Positions 1 through 6,458 of a stretch of 6,458 nt of DNA are shown here, in pieces (positions within the stretch are counted from its first letter, which is position 1; each line of letters begins with the position of its first letter). Source of the stretch: a bacterium (GTDB lineage: Bacteria > Verrucomicrobiota > Verrucomicrobiae > Limisphaerales > J093); assembly GCA_021839785.1 (NCBI GenBank), contig JAKCAB010000817.1, positions 1-6,458 on the forward strand, in the 5' to 3' direction. The notes under the pieces were generated by a model, which was not told where the DNA came from, ran no database searches, and worked only from the letters and a program-made list of their open reading frames with translations. The translations under genes were made by a program, and so were the position numbers.

Positions 1-120
1 GAGGTCATTGATGCCCAGATCGTCGGCCAGGATGAAGACGATGTTGGGCGGGTTCGCCGCTTGGCCGGCGCAGGCCATCAACGCCGCCAGCAGCGCCAGG
101 ATGAGGAGTCGTCGGTTCAT
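1..120 (-). CDS. Secreted sulfatase, N-terminal 40 residues (partial)
   Basis: This is the 5' end of a gene read leftwards and cut by the window edge. The 40 visible residues begin with a basic, hydrophobic export signal (MNRRLLILALLAALMACAG). They then give PPNIVFILADDLGINDL, the typical opening strand of the sulfatase / alkaline-phosphatase fold, in which the Asp pair (D33, D34) helps bind the active-site calcium in formylglycine sulfatases. Members of this family cleave sulfate esters from glycans outside the cytoplasm. The catalytic Cys/Ser motif (C/S-x-P-x-R) lies beyond the edge and cannot be checked. A Cys at residue 17 follows L-M-A, a poor lipobox, so signal peptidase I cleavage after GQA is equally possible. 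There is no clear Shine-Dalgarno upstream of the ATG. The gene is divergent from the mannose operon, which suggests, without proving, a shared substrate. Confidence 0.85.
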   Translation of the reverse strand, partial: MNRRLLILALLAALMACAGQAANPPNIVFILADDLGINDL

Positions 121-432
121 GTCAGTTACGCGTTCGGATCGTCGTGAACTCAAACCAAGTCTCGCGCTGGGTGACGCGTCAGCGGAGGCTGGGCGCGTCA
201 ACGCTCGGGACTCCCGTCAATTTGCCCCGGCGAAGGCTTGATTGGCAAAGGCGTTCTGCCCCGTCGGGGACTTCCGGATTGCCATTCGGGCACCGACTGG
301 CCGAAGGTCCGCCCCCGTGCACTGCCAGTTTCCAGACTTGGCTGGCCTCAGTGACCCACGGCAGGCCGGGCGTCGAGCCACCAGCCAGGAAGCGCCTTGT
401 CCGCCGGGGCCGGCAATCTGGTTCCGAGGCTG
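121..432. other. Divergent intergenic region with probable promoters for both directions
   Basis: This stretch of 312 bases separates the sulfatase start from the kinase start, and both transcription units must begin here or nearby. Open frames across it on both strands give low-complexity, Arg/Pro/Ala-rich translations with no recognisable domain, so I treat it as non-coding. I found no convincing -35/-10 pair, which is common in high-GC PVC bacteria. The left part carries a palindrome and repeated half-sites (entered separately). A weak inverted pair, TGGCAA near 244 and TTGCCA near 279, is also present. No tRNA, riboswitch or terminator is evident. Confidence 0.6.
172..200. promoter_or_regulatory. 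Candidate operator: palindrome plus repeated half-site
   Basis: Bases 172-181 read TGACGCGTCA, a perfect 10-bp palindrome. Its right part, CGCGTCA (175-181), recurs at 194-200, 19 bases further on. The core ACGCGT also occurs at 128-133, just upstream of the sulfatase start. Clustered near-identical palindromic elements between two divergent genes fit a regulator-binding site, for example for a sugar-responsive repressor. The core is GC-rich and could arise by chance in this genome, and no regulator gene is visible here. Confidence 0.22.
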
Positions 433-1392
433 ATGAAGCCGACGCTCGCAGTCGATTTTGGCGGCCGGCGCATCAAGCTCGGCCTCGTCCAAGACGGCGC
501 AATCTTGGCCCGGCAAGTCCTGCCTGCCCATGCGGATGAACCGCTGCCGGCGCGGCTGAAAGCGGTAGCCACAGCGTTGCGAGACCTCTGTCGGCAGCAC
601 GCACTCCGATCCGAATCCTGTGCCGGCATCGGTCTCGCGTATCCGAGCATCATCGACGTGGCACGCGCCCGCATTCTCGGCCATTTCGGGAAATTCGGCA
701 ACGCCTCGGCCGTTGGCCTGCGCGCCTGGGCTCGGACCGAACTCGGCCTGCCGCTGGCGATCGACAACGACGCGCGGATGGCCCTCGTCGGTGAATGGTG
801 CCACGGCGCCGGGCGCGGTTGCGGAAACGTGGTGATGATCACGTTCGGCACCGGTCTCGGCACGGCGGCGATTCAAGAAGGCCGGGTGCTGCGCGGCGCG
901 CACGGTCAGGCGGGGATTCTGGGCGGTCACTTGACGGTCCGTTACGGCGGCCGCGCGTGCGTTTGCGGGAACGTGGGGTGCGCCGAGGCGGAGGCTTCGA
1001 CGTGGGCGCTGGAACCACTCGCGCGGGAGCGGCCGGATTTCGTCACCAGCGCGCTGGCCGGCGGAGCAGAAATTGATTTTGCCGCGGTGTTCCGACTGGC
1101 TGCCGCCGGCGATGCCTGCGCCCGCGCATTGCGCGATCATGCGCTCCAGGTCTGGTCCGCGCTGGCCGTGAGCTTGATCCACGCCTATGACCCGGAGCGC
1201 CTCATTCTGGGCGGCGGCGTCATGGCCAGCGGAGACATCATCCTGCCCGCGATTCGCGAGCACGTGGAGCGCCATGCCCACACGCCTTGGGGCAAAGTGT
1301 ACGTCGTCGCCAGTGAACTCGGCGATGGCGCCGCGCTGCTGGGATGTGAGTGGCTGGTGCGGGAACAGATTCTCAAGGATCAAACGAAGTGA
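433..1392 (+). CDS. ROK-family sugar kinase (probable manno-/hexokinase)
   Basis: This is a cytoplasmic ATP-dependent sugar kinase of the ROK family, 319 residues, the usual length. Visible motifs, in order, are the N-terminal phosphate-binding DFGG (8-11), the catalytic-base motif DNDARMALVGE (D113 as catalytic Asp), the glycine-rich GTGLG (139-143), and the ROK zinc site, with H166 and the CxCGNxGCAE cluster (C176, C178, C183). A second glycine-rich segment, LILGGGV, lies near 257-263. One departure stands out: the usual sugar-contacting Glu of the E-x-G-H motif is Leu here (LGGH, 163-166). I chose the ATG at 433 because the family begins just before D-x-G. An in-frame TTG at 397, preceded by AGGAAG, would add 12 residues. 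The gene heads a mannose operon and overlaps the isomerase gene by 4 bases, so phosphorylation of mannose is the likely role. Glucose, fructose or another hexose remains possible, and there is no HTH domain to suggest a repressor. Confidence 0.88.
   Translation: MKPTLAVDFGGRRIKLGLVQDGAILARQVLPAHADEPLPARLKAVATALRDLCRQHALRSESCAGIGLAYPSIIDVARARILGHFGKFGNASAVGLRAWARTELGLPLAIDNDARMALVGEWCHGAGRGCGNVVMITFGTGLGTAAIQEGRVLRGAHGQAGILGGHLTVRYGGRACVCGNVGCAEAEASTWALEPLARERPDFVTSALAGGAEIDFAAVFRLAAAGDACARALRDHALQVWSALAVSLIHAYDPERLILGGGVMASGDIILPAIREHVERHAHTPWGKVYVVASELGDGAALLGCEWLVREQILKDQTK
1375..1379 (+). promoter_or_regulatory. Ribosome binding site inside the kinase gene, for the isomerase gene
   Basis: AAGGA lies 9 bases upstream of the GTG at 1389, within the last codons of the kinase gene. 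It is the best Shine-Dalgarno match at any start in the window. It favours GTG 1389 over the earlier in-frame GTG at 1350, which would cause a 43-base overlap. Confidence 0.55.
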
Positions 1393-3164
1393 GGAACTCC
1401 ACTTACGACAAATTCCCGGTGGTTGCGGTGCCGAACAGCGACGGCGCCTGCGTTGCAGGTTGGGAGGCCATTGGCCATCGCCTACGTGAGACGATTGCCC
1501 GGAGAGGCGCACGAAAGACCGTACTGGTGGTCGAATGTTATCCCGGCGTCGATGAGAGGGCCGTGTTGGCGACGCTGACGCAGGAGTTGAAACCTACACT
1601 GGCACTGTGCTCTGCGGAGGCACTCAAAAGCGAGGCGGAGGTCGATCGGCTGTGCGGGCCGTTTCTGGGCGGGGACGATCCGGTGTTCGGTTATCTGACC
1701 AACCTGACTTTGTCAGAGTTTTTCGAACTCGACGCCATCACGGCGCGCGCGCTGCAAGTGGGCGCCGTCGAGCGAGGTCTGGTGTTGGTGGTGGGTGTCG
1801 GCGCGCGGTTGATCGCGGAAGGAGATTTCCTCGTCTATGCCGATCTCGCGCGTTGGGAGATTCAGCAACGCCAGCGCCGGGGTGAGATCGGCAACTTGGG
1901 GGCGAACAACGCCTCCCAACCCGCCGGCCTGAAGTACAAGCGGGCGTTTTTCATCGACTGGCGCGTGGCCGACCGATGGAAGAAGCCGCTGCTCCGCCAG
2001 TGCGACTTCTTGCTGGACACCAACAAACCGCACGAGCCGAAGCTGGCGGAAGGCGAAGCCGTCCGACGCGGACTCACCGAGGCGGTGCGGCGACCGTTCC
2101 GCGTGGTGCCGTTCTTCGATCCCGGGCCGTGGGGCGGCCAGTGGATGAAGGAAGTTTGCGATCTCGACCGCTCGGCACCGAACTACGCCTGGTGCTTCGA
2201 TTGCGTGCCGGAGGAGAACTCGCTCCTACTCGGTCTCGGCCCGCACCGCGTTGAGTTGCCCGCCATCGACCTAGTATTTGACCAGCCGCGGGCGTTGCTG
2301 GGCGATCCGGTTCACGCGCGGTTCGGCGACGAGTTTCCCATCCGGTTCGATTTTCTGGACACGATGGGCGGCGGCAACCTGAGCTTCCAGGTCCACCCGC
2401 TCACGGAGTACATCCAGGAGCGGTTCGGGATGCGCTACACGCAGGATGAGAGTTATTACCTGCTCGACGCCGGCCTGGACGCGACGGTCTATCTCGGTCT
2501 CCAGGAGGGCGTGGATCGCGCGCGGATGATCGCGGACTTGCGGACCGCCCAGGCCGGCGAGGCGCCGTTCACGGACGCGTGTTACGTCAATCGCTGGCCG
2601 GCAAAGAAGCACGATCATTTCCTGATCCCGGCGGGCACCGTGCATTGCTCGGGCCGGAATGCGATGGTGCTCGAAATCAGCGCCACGCCGTACATTTTCA
2701 CGTTCAAGATGTGGGACTGGGACCGGCTGGGCCTCGACGGCAAACCGCGTCCGATCCACCTCGATCACGGCATCGCGAACATCCAGTGGGAGCGCACGAC
2801 CGACTGGGTGCGGTCGCGGCTGATCAACCGCGTCGAAGCACTGGCCCGCGGCGAAGGCTGGCGAGAGGAACGTAGCGGCCTGCACGAACGCGAGTTCATC
2901 GAGACGCGGCGGCACTGGTTCACTGCGCCCGTGCCGCACGACACCGGCGGGATCGAAGCCGGCGGCGTGAATGTGCTCAACCTCGTGGAAGGCGAGGCAG
3001 CGGTGGTGGAAAGCCCGGACGGCGCGTTCGCGCCCTTTGAAGTGCATTACGCGGAGACGTTCATTGTGCCCGCCGCGGTGGGGCCGTACACCATCCGGCC
3101 GGGCCGCATCGGGACTGGACCGGAACTCGCGACGGTGAAAGCCTACGTCCGCACCAAACCATGA
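1389..3164 (+). CDS. Class I mannose-6-phosphate isomerase (manA-like) with N-terminal kinase-like domain
   Basis: This 591-residue protein is far longer than ordinary ManA (about 300-400 residues). The C-terminal part, from about residue 235, is a cupin-type mannose-6-phosphate isomerase, which interconverts mannose-6-phosphate and fructose-6-phosphate. It shows PGPWGGQWM (245-253), QVHP (334-337), QDESYY (352-357), IPAGTVH (413-419) and WDWDRLGLDGKPRPIHL (442-458). By comparison with ManA, the zinc ligands are Q334, H336, E354 and H419, all present, so the domain should be active. Residues 1-230 do not belong to ManA. They resemble a nucleoside-kinase-like P-loop fold, with a hydrophobic strand then ECYPGVDE (49-56) where Walker A should be, and VYADLARWEIQQR (149-161) later. 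The Lys-Ser/Thr of a true P-loop is missing, so I infer a non-catalytic or altered domain. The GTG start at 1389 overlaps the kinase stop (GTGA) and has AAGGA upstream. The stop overlaps the next start (ATGA). The location is cytoplasmic, with no signal peptide. Confidence 0.85.
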   Translation: MRNSTYDKFPVVAVPNSDGACVAGWEAIGHRLRETIARRGARKTVLVVECYPGVDERAVLATLTQELKPTLALCSAEALKSEAEVDRLCGPFLGGDDPVFGYLTNLTLSEFFELDAITARALQVGAVERGLVLVVGVGARLIAEGDFLVYADLARWEIQQRQRRGEIGNLGANNASQPAGLKYKRAFFIDWRVADRWKKPLLRQCDFLLDTNKPHEPKLAEGEAVRRGLTEAVRRPFRVVPFFDPGPWGGQWMKEVCDLDRSAPNYAWCFDCVPEENSLLLGLGPHRVELPAIDLVFDQPRALLGDPVHARFGDEFPIRFDFLDTMGGGNLSFQVHPLTEYIQERFGMRYTQDESYYLLDAGLDATVYLGLQEGVDRARMIADLRTAQAGEAPFTDACYVNRWPAKKHDHFLIPAGTVHCSGRNAMVLEISATPYIFTFKMWDWDRLGLDGKPRPIHLDHGIANIQWERTTDWVRSRLINRVEALARGEGWREERSGLHEREFIETRRHWFTAPVPHDTGGIEAGGVNVLNLVEGEAAVVESPDGAFAPFEVHYAETFIVPAAVGPYTIRPGRIGTGPELATVKAYVRTKP

Positions 3165-6100
3165 AACTCAAATCGCTCCTCGACCGGTCTGCGCTTTGCC
3201 GCGTTTTCCTCGGCTTCGTGTGCGGGTTCGCAGCGCTCGCGACGACCACGCTCCAACTCCAAGCTGGCGCGAAACCGGATCAGGTCATCGTCGTCTTCAA
3301 AACGCATTTCGACATCGGCTATACGGACATGGCGAGCAACGTGGTCCAGCGTTACCGCACCACCATGATCGACCAGGCGCTGGACGTGGTGGATGCCAGC
3401 CGCAAGCTGCCGCCGGAGCAGCAGTTCGTGTGGACGATCCCCGGCTGGCCGTTGCACAAGATGCTCGAAGACTGGCCGGGCCAGAAGCCGGAGCGCCAGC
3501 GCCGCATCGAACAGGCGTTTGAAGAAGGGCGGTTCGTCGTCCACGCCCTACCGTTCACCACCCACACGGAGTCGCTGGAACTCGAAGACCTGGTGCGCGG
3601 CCTCGGCTATGCCTCCCGACTCTCGCGCGACGCCGGCCTGCCGTTGCCGCGCGACGCCAAAATGACCGACGTGCCGTGCCATTCGTGGATTCTGCCCACG
3701 TTGCTGCGCCACGCCGGCGTGGACTTCCTGCACCTCGGTTGCAACGCGGCCAGCAGTTCGCCGCGCGTGCCGCGCCTGTTTTGGTGGGAAGGCCCGGACG
3801 GCTCGCGGCTGCTGACCATGTACACGGCCGAGAGCTACGGCACCGGTCTCGTGCCGCCGGCTGATTGGCCTTACAAAACCTGGCTGGCGCTCATTCACAC
3901 CGGCGACAACCACGGTCCGCCCACGGCTGACGAAGTGACGAAGCTGCTCGCGGAAGCGAAGGAGAAGCTGCCCGGCGTGCCGATCCGCATCGGCCGGCTG
4001 AGCGATTTCGCCGACGCGATCCTCGCCGAGCACGCGGCCATTCCGGTGGTGCGCGGCGACATGCCGGACACGTGGATTCACGGGCCGATGAGCGATCCGC
4101 AAGGCGCCCGCCTCGCACGAACGGTTCGGCCGGAGATTGCGACCACCGAGGCGCTCAACACCTTGCTCCCTTTGTGGGGTGTGAAAGTTCCGCCGTCGGC
4201 GGACACGATCGCGAAGGCGTACGAGAACAGCCTGCTTTACGGCGAACACACGTGGGGCGGCGCGTATTGGTGGATTTACGGCAAGTACCTCGCGTACTAC
4301 GGCGACAAGTGGCGCGAGGAACGAAAGGCGGGGCGCTTCGACCGGATCGAGTCATCGTGGGCGGAGCACACGGCCTACATCCAGCGCGCGGCGGCGAGCG
4401 CACTGCCGCTGCTCAATTACCAGCATGGCTTGCTGGCGCGCTCCGTGAACGTCGGCGGGCCGCGGATCGTGGTGTTCAATCCGCTGCCCTGGAAACGCGA
4501 CGGCCGGGTCGTGATTCGGCCGGCTCTCCCGGGGGTCGAGGCGGTCAGATCGGTAGCTGGCGGAGAGGAGATTCCTGTCGCGTACGAGAAGCGCGATTTC
4601 ACGTATTCGATGTCGTTCTTCGCACACGGCATCCCGGCGATGGGATACGCGACCTTCGTCCCTGCCGAGGCGCCGCCGGCCAGCGAGAAGATGAAGGCCG
4701 ATCCGGCGACGGCCACACTGGAAAGCCCGTTCTTCCGAGCGGTGCTCGACACAAACCGCTTCGTCCTGCGTTCGTTGGTGGACAAGCGCAGTGGCCGGGA
4801 GTTGGTGAAGGCCGACGCGCCGCATGGCTTCGGGCAGTTCGTTTACGAGCGGTTCTCCTCGAACGAAGTCGCCGCATTCGTGAAGTCCTACGTGAAGATC
4901 AACGCCGATTGGGCCACGAACGAACTCGGTAAGCCCATGCTCCCGCCGGCGGCGCCATCAACTTACCAATGCGAGGTCCCTGCCGGGTTCGAGGTAACGT
5001 TCACGAATTCGGCGGACCGGGTGAGCGCTTCCGGCGTGGCTCGCGAGCTAGCGTGGCTGCATGGACCGCTCCACGCCCGGCTCGACGTGTATGCCGATCA
5101 ACCTTATGTGGAATTCTCGGTCTCGCTGAACAAATCTGCGGACCCCTGGCCGGAAGCCGGCTGGATTGCTCTGCCCTTCAAGCTGGACCAGCCCCGATTC
5201 CAACTGGGCCGCCTTGGGTCCATCATCGACCCAGCGAAGGAGATCGTGGCAGGTGCCAACCGGTACCTCTTCGAACTCAATACGGGTCTTACCGTCACGG
5301 ACGCCTCGGGACTTGGCGTCGGTTTGTGCTCCGCGAATGCGCCGTTGGTCAGCCTCGGCGAGCCGGGTTGTTGGAAGTACTCCGTGGAGGATTTCCCGCG
5401 AGCCGCCACCGTGTATGTGAATTTGTTCAACAACCAATGGACGACGAACTTCCGTCTATGGAATGAAGGCGTAGCGGGCGCCAGCGTGCGCATCTGGTCG
5501 GTGGCCAAGGACGAAAATGCCGAGGCTTCACTGGTCACGCCGTCGTTGGAGACGCGTTTCCCGCTGCAAGCCGCCATCGTGGACAGCCCAGCCGGGACGC
5601 TGCCCGCCACCGCTTTGGGCTTGGAACTTTCCCGACGCGGCATCCAGGTCACGGCGTTCGGTAGCAATCCGGACGGGCCCGGCACGGTGCTGCGCCTGTG
5701 GGAACTCGCCGGCCAGTCCGGCACCTGTGCCGTGCATTTGCCGGACGGCATGGCCGTTGTCCAAGCCCAACCGATCGACCTTCGCGGCCAACCGCAGGGC
5801 AAGGCGATTCTCGTGAAGGACGACCGGTTCAACGTCGAAATGAAGGCCTTCGCGCCGGTTAGCTTGCGACTGGAAACCGCCTCCACCCCACGCGAGGCCA
5901 ACGCCGCTTTGGCCAGACGCATCCTGGCCAACCACGACCTCGACGACGTGCTGGCCCGCGCGAAGGCGCTGCTCAAAACGGGCTTTAACGCCGGCTCCGG
6001 CTATCGCGAGGTGTGGATTCGCGACTTCGCCACGTTCATCGAGTTGAGCTGCGACGTGCTCGATCGCGCGGAGATCAAGGACAACCTCCGCATGTTTTTC

Positions 6101-6458
6101 CGCCTCCAGGGCGACGACGGCAACATCGTGGACGGCTTCGTTCACAAATCGCAGGCCAACGTCGGGTACCAGTACATCAAGAAACCGGGTGTGCCGGATT
6201 ATTGGGGCCACAAGAACACGGTCGAGACCGACCAGGAAAGCTCGCTCGTCCAAGCCATCCACACTTACGTGCGCAAGACGGGCGACACGGCGTTTTTGCG
6301 GGAAGTCATCGACGGCCGGCGCGTGCTCGACCGGCTGGAGTCGGCTTTGGATTACCTGCTGCGCCATCGCTTCGACCCGGCGCACGGCCTGCTTTGGGGC
6401 GCAACCACGGTGGATTGGGGCGACGTGCAACCCGAGCACGAATGGGGCGTGGAGCTGG
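3161..6458 (+). CDS. Secreted GH38-type alpha-mannosidase fused to a six-hairpin glycosidase domain (partial, 3' end missing)
   Basis: The frame stays open from the ATG to the window edge (1099 residues visible, no stop). Residues 1-37 look like a signal peptide (basic start, hydrophobic core near 14-30, AGA before the mature part), so the enzyme is exported. Residues about 40-430 match the GH38 catalytic region. H49 and D51 (KTHFDIGYTD) and D170 (MTDVPCHSW) fit the zinc ligands and nucleophile, D249 (HTGDNHG) is a candidate acid/base, and H363 (GEHTWGG) fits the fourth zinc ligand. Residues 430-905 carry the family's beta-sandwich parts, ending with VTAFGSNPDG, LRLWELAG and FAPVSLRLE. GH38 enzymes remove terminal alpha-mannose. 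From about 906 a second domain begins (entered separately). The start overlaps the isomerase stop (ATGA) and has no Shine-Dalgarno, so expression probably depends on coupling. The alpha-mannosidase call is supported by the kinase and isomerase upstream, but the exact linkage is unknown. Confidence 0.82.
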   Translation, partial: MKLKSLLDRSALCRVFLGFVCGFAALATTTLQLQAGAKPDQVIVVFKTHFDIGYTDMASNVVQRYRTTMIDQALDVVDASRKLPPEQQFVWTIPGWPLHKMLEDWPGQKPERQRRIEQAFEEGRFVVHALPFTTHTESLELEDLVRGLGYASRLSRDAGLPLPRDAKMTDVPCHSWILPTLLRHAGVDFLHLGCNAASSSPRVPRLFWWEGPDGSRLLTMYTAESYGTGLVPPADWPYKTWLALIHTGDNHGPPTADEVTKLLAEAKEKLPGVPIRIGRLSDFADAILAEHAAIPVVRGDMPDTWIHGPMSDPQGARLARTVRPEIATTEALNTLLPLWGVKVPPSADTIAKAYENSLLYGEHTWGGAYWWIYGKYLAYYGDKWREERKAGRFDRIESSWAEHTAYIQRAAASALPLLNYQHGLLARSVNVGGPRIVVFNPLPWKRDGRVVIRPALPGVEAVRSVAGGEEIPVAYEKRDFTYSMSFFAHGIPAMGYATFVPAEAPPASEKMKADPATATLESPFFRAVLDTNRFVLRSLVDKRSGRELVKADAPHGFGQFVYERFSSNEVAAFVKSYVKINADWATNELGKPMLPPAAPSTYQCEVPAGFEVTFTNSADRVSASGVARELAWLHGPLHARLDVYADQPYVEFSVSLNKSADPWPEAGWIALPFKLDQPRFQLGRLGSIIDPAKEIVAGANRYLFELNTGLTVTDASGLGVGLCSANAPLVSLGEPGCWKYSVEDFPRAATVYVNLFNNQWTTNFRLWNEGVAGASVRIWSVAKDENAEASLVTPSLETRFPLQAAIVDSPAGTLPATALGLELSRRGIQVTAFGSNPDGPGTVLRLWELAGQSGTCAVHLPDGMAVVQAQPIDLRGQPQGKAILVKDDRFNVEMKAFAPVSLRLETASTPREANAALARRILANHDLDDVLARAKALLKTGFNAGSGYREVWIRDFATFIELSCDVLDRAEIKDNLRMFFRLQGDDGNIVDGFVHKSQANVGYQYIKKPGVPDYWGHKNTVETDQESSLVQAIHTYVRKTGDTAFLREVIDGRRVLDRLESALDYLLRHRFDPAHGLLWGATTVDWGDVQPEHEWGVEL
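5876..6458 (+). other. C-terminal (alpha/alpha)6-type glycosidase domain of the mannosidase gene (partial)
   Basis: Residues 906-1099 of the preceding gene lie beyond the end of a normal GH38 protein and are mostly helical. They contain GYREVWIRDFATFIEL (947-962), whose W-x-R-D resembles the substrate-binding motif of six-hairpin glycosidases such as the GH15, GH125 and debranching-enzyme (GH133) groups. ETDQESSLVQAIHTYVRKTGD (1022-1042, in part) matches the helix bearing the T/D-Q-E element of such toroids. VDWGD (1084-1088) follows near the edge. I cannot assign a GH family because the domain is cut short. No start codon with a ribosome site or signal peptide is present at the junction, so it appears to be a true fusion and not a separate gene. 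Confidence 0.6.

Noticed and set aside
244..284. Inverted pair TGGCAA / TTGCCA as a hairpin or operator
   Set aside because: It has only six paired bases with a spacer of about 30 bases, which is easily expected by chance.
397..432. TTG at 397 as the kinase start, preceded by AGGAAG
   Set aside because: It cannot be excluded, but it adds 12 residues not usual for ROK proteins and uses a rare start. The ATG at 433 places DFGG where the family has it.
144..539. Plus-strand open frame spanning the intergenic region and the kinase start
   Set aside because: It overlaps the kinase's DFGG region in another frame and has a low-complexity product with no family resemblance.
217..1512. Long minus-strand open frame (431 codons) opposite the ROK kinase
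   Set aside because: Its translation is Arg/Gln/Pro-rich with no domain. It is the complement of a clear ROK gene with conserved motifs, and high GC makes such antisense frames common.
2271..3047. Minus-strand open frame (258 codons) opposite the isomerase domain
   Set aside because: It overlaps well-conserved ManA motifs on the plus strand, and its own product has no recognisable signature.
4072..4932. Plus-strand open frame of 286 codons inside the mannosidase gene
   Set aside because: It is an out-of-frame, Arg/Gly-rich translation of the GH38 gene, which continues uninterrupted through this stretch in its own frame.
4530..5480. Slightly more relaxed codon use (GTA, CTA, TCA, AGA codons) in the beta-sandwich part of the mannosidase gene
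   Set aside because: The difference is small and judged by eye, and it coincides with a less conserved domain. It is not enough to claim recombination or transfer.
5104..6439. Two long minus-strand open frames opposite the 3' part of the mannosidase gene
   Set aside because: The plus frame carries GH38 and six-hairpin motifs throughout. The antisense products are compositionally biased and lack domains.

Overview
The window is GC-rich (mid-60s percent by eye) and almost fully coding. Three features point to Verrucomicrobia, Planctomycetes or a related PVC-group bacterium: a secreted sulfatase next to a glycan-degradation operon, little use of Shine-Dalgarno sites, and the protein families themselves. 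This is inferred from gene content; there is no rRNA or other taxonomic marker here.

Layout. Bases 1-120 on the minus strand are the first 40 codons of a secreted sulfatase that runs off the left edge. A divergent intergenic region follows (121-432). It holds a perfect 10-bp palindrome (TGACGCGTCA) with a repeated half-element, and no clear promoter. Three plus-strand genes then form one tightly packed operon. They are a ROK-family sugar kinase (433-1392), a two-part protein with a C-terminal class I mannose-6-phosphate isomerase domain (1389-3164), and a very large secreted glycoside hydrolase (3161 to beyond 6458). Both junctions are 4-base stop/start overlaps (GTGA and ATGA), so the genes are probably translationally coupled.

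How the genes fit together (inference). The exported GH38-type alpha-mannosidase would release mannose outside the cytoplasm. The ROK kinase would phosphorylate the imported sugar, and the isomerase would convert mannose-6-phosphate to fructose-6-phosphate for glycolysis. The divergent sulfatase could remove sulfate from the same glycan, for example a sulfated mannan or a sulfated mannose-containing algal or mucin-type glycan. No transporter for the released sugar is present in the window.

The most unusual feature is the last gene. After an apparently complete GH38 enzyme of about 905 residues, including its C-terminal beta domains, the same reading frame continues into a second domain that looks like an (alpha/alpha)6 'six-hairpin' glycosidase, still open at the window edge. 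A second oddity is the isomerase's N-terminal half of about 230 residues, which resembles a nucleoside-kinase-like P-loop protein with a degenerate Walker A motif. I saw no RNA genes, CRISPR arrays, insertion sequences or terminators.
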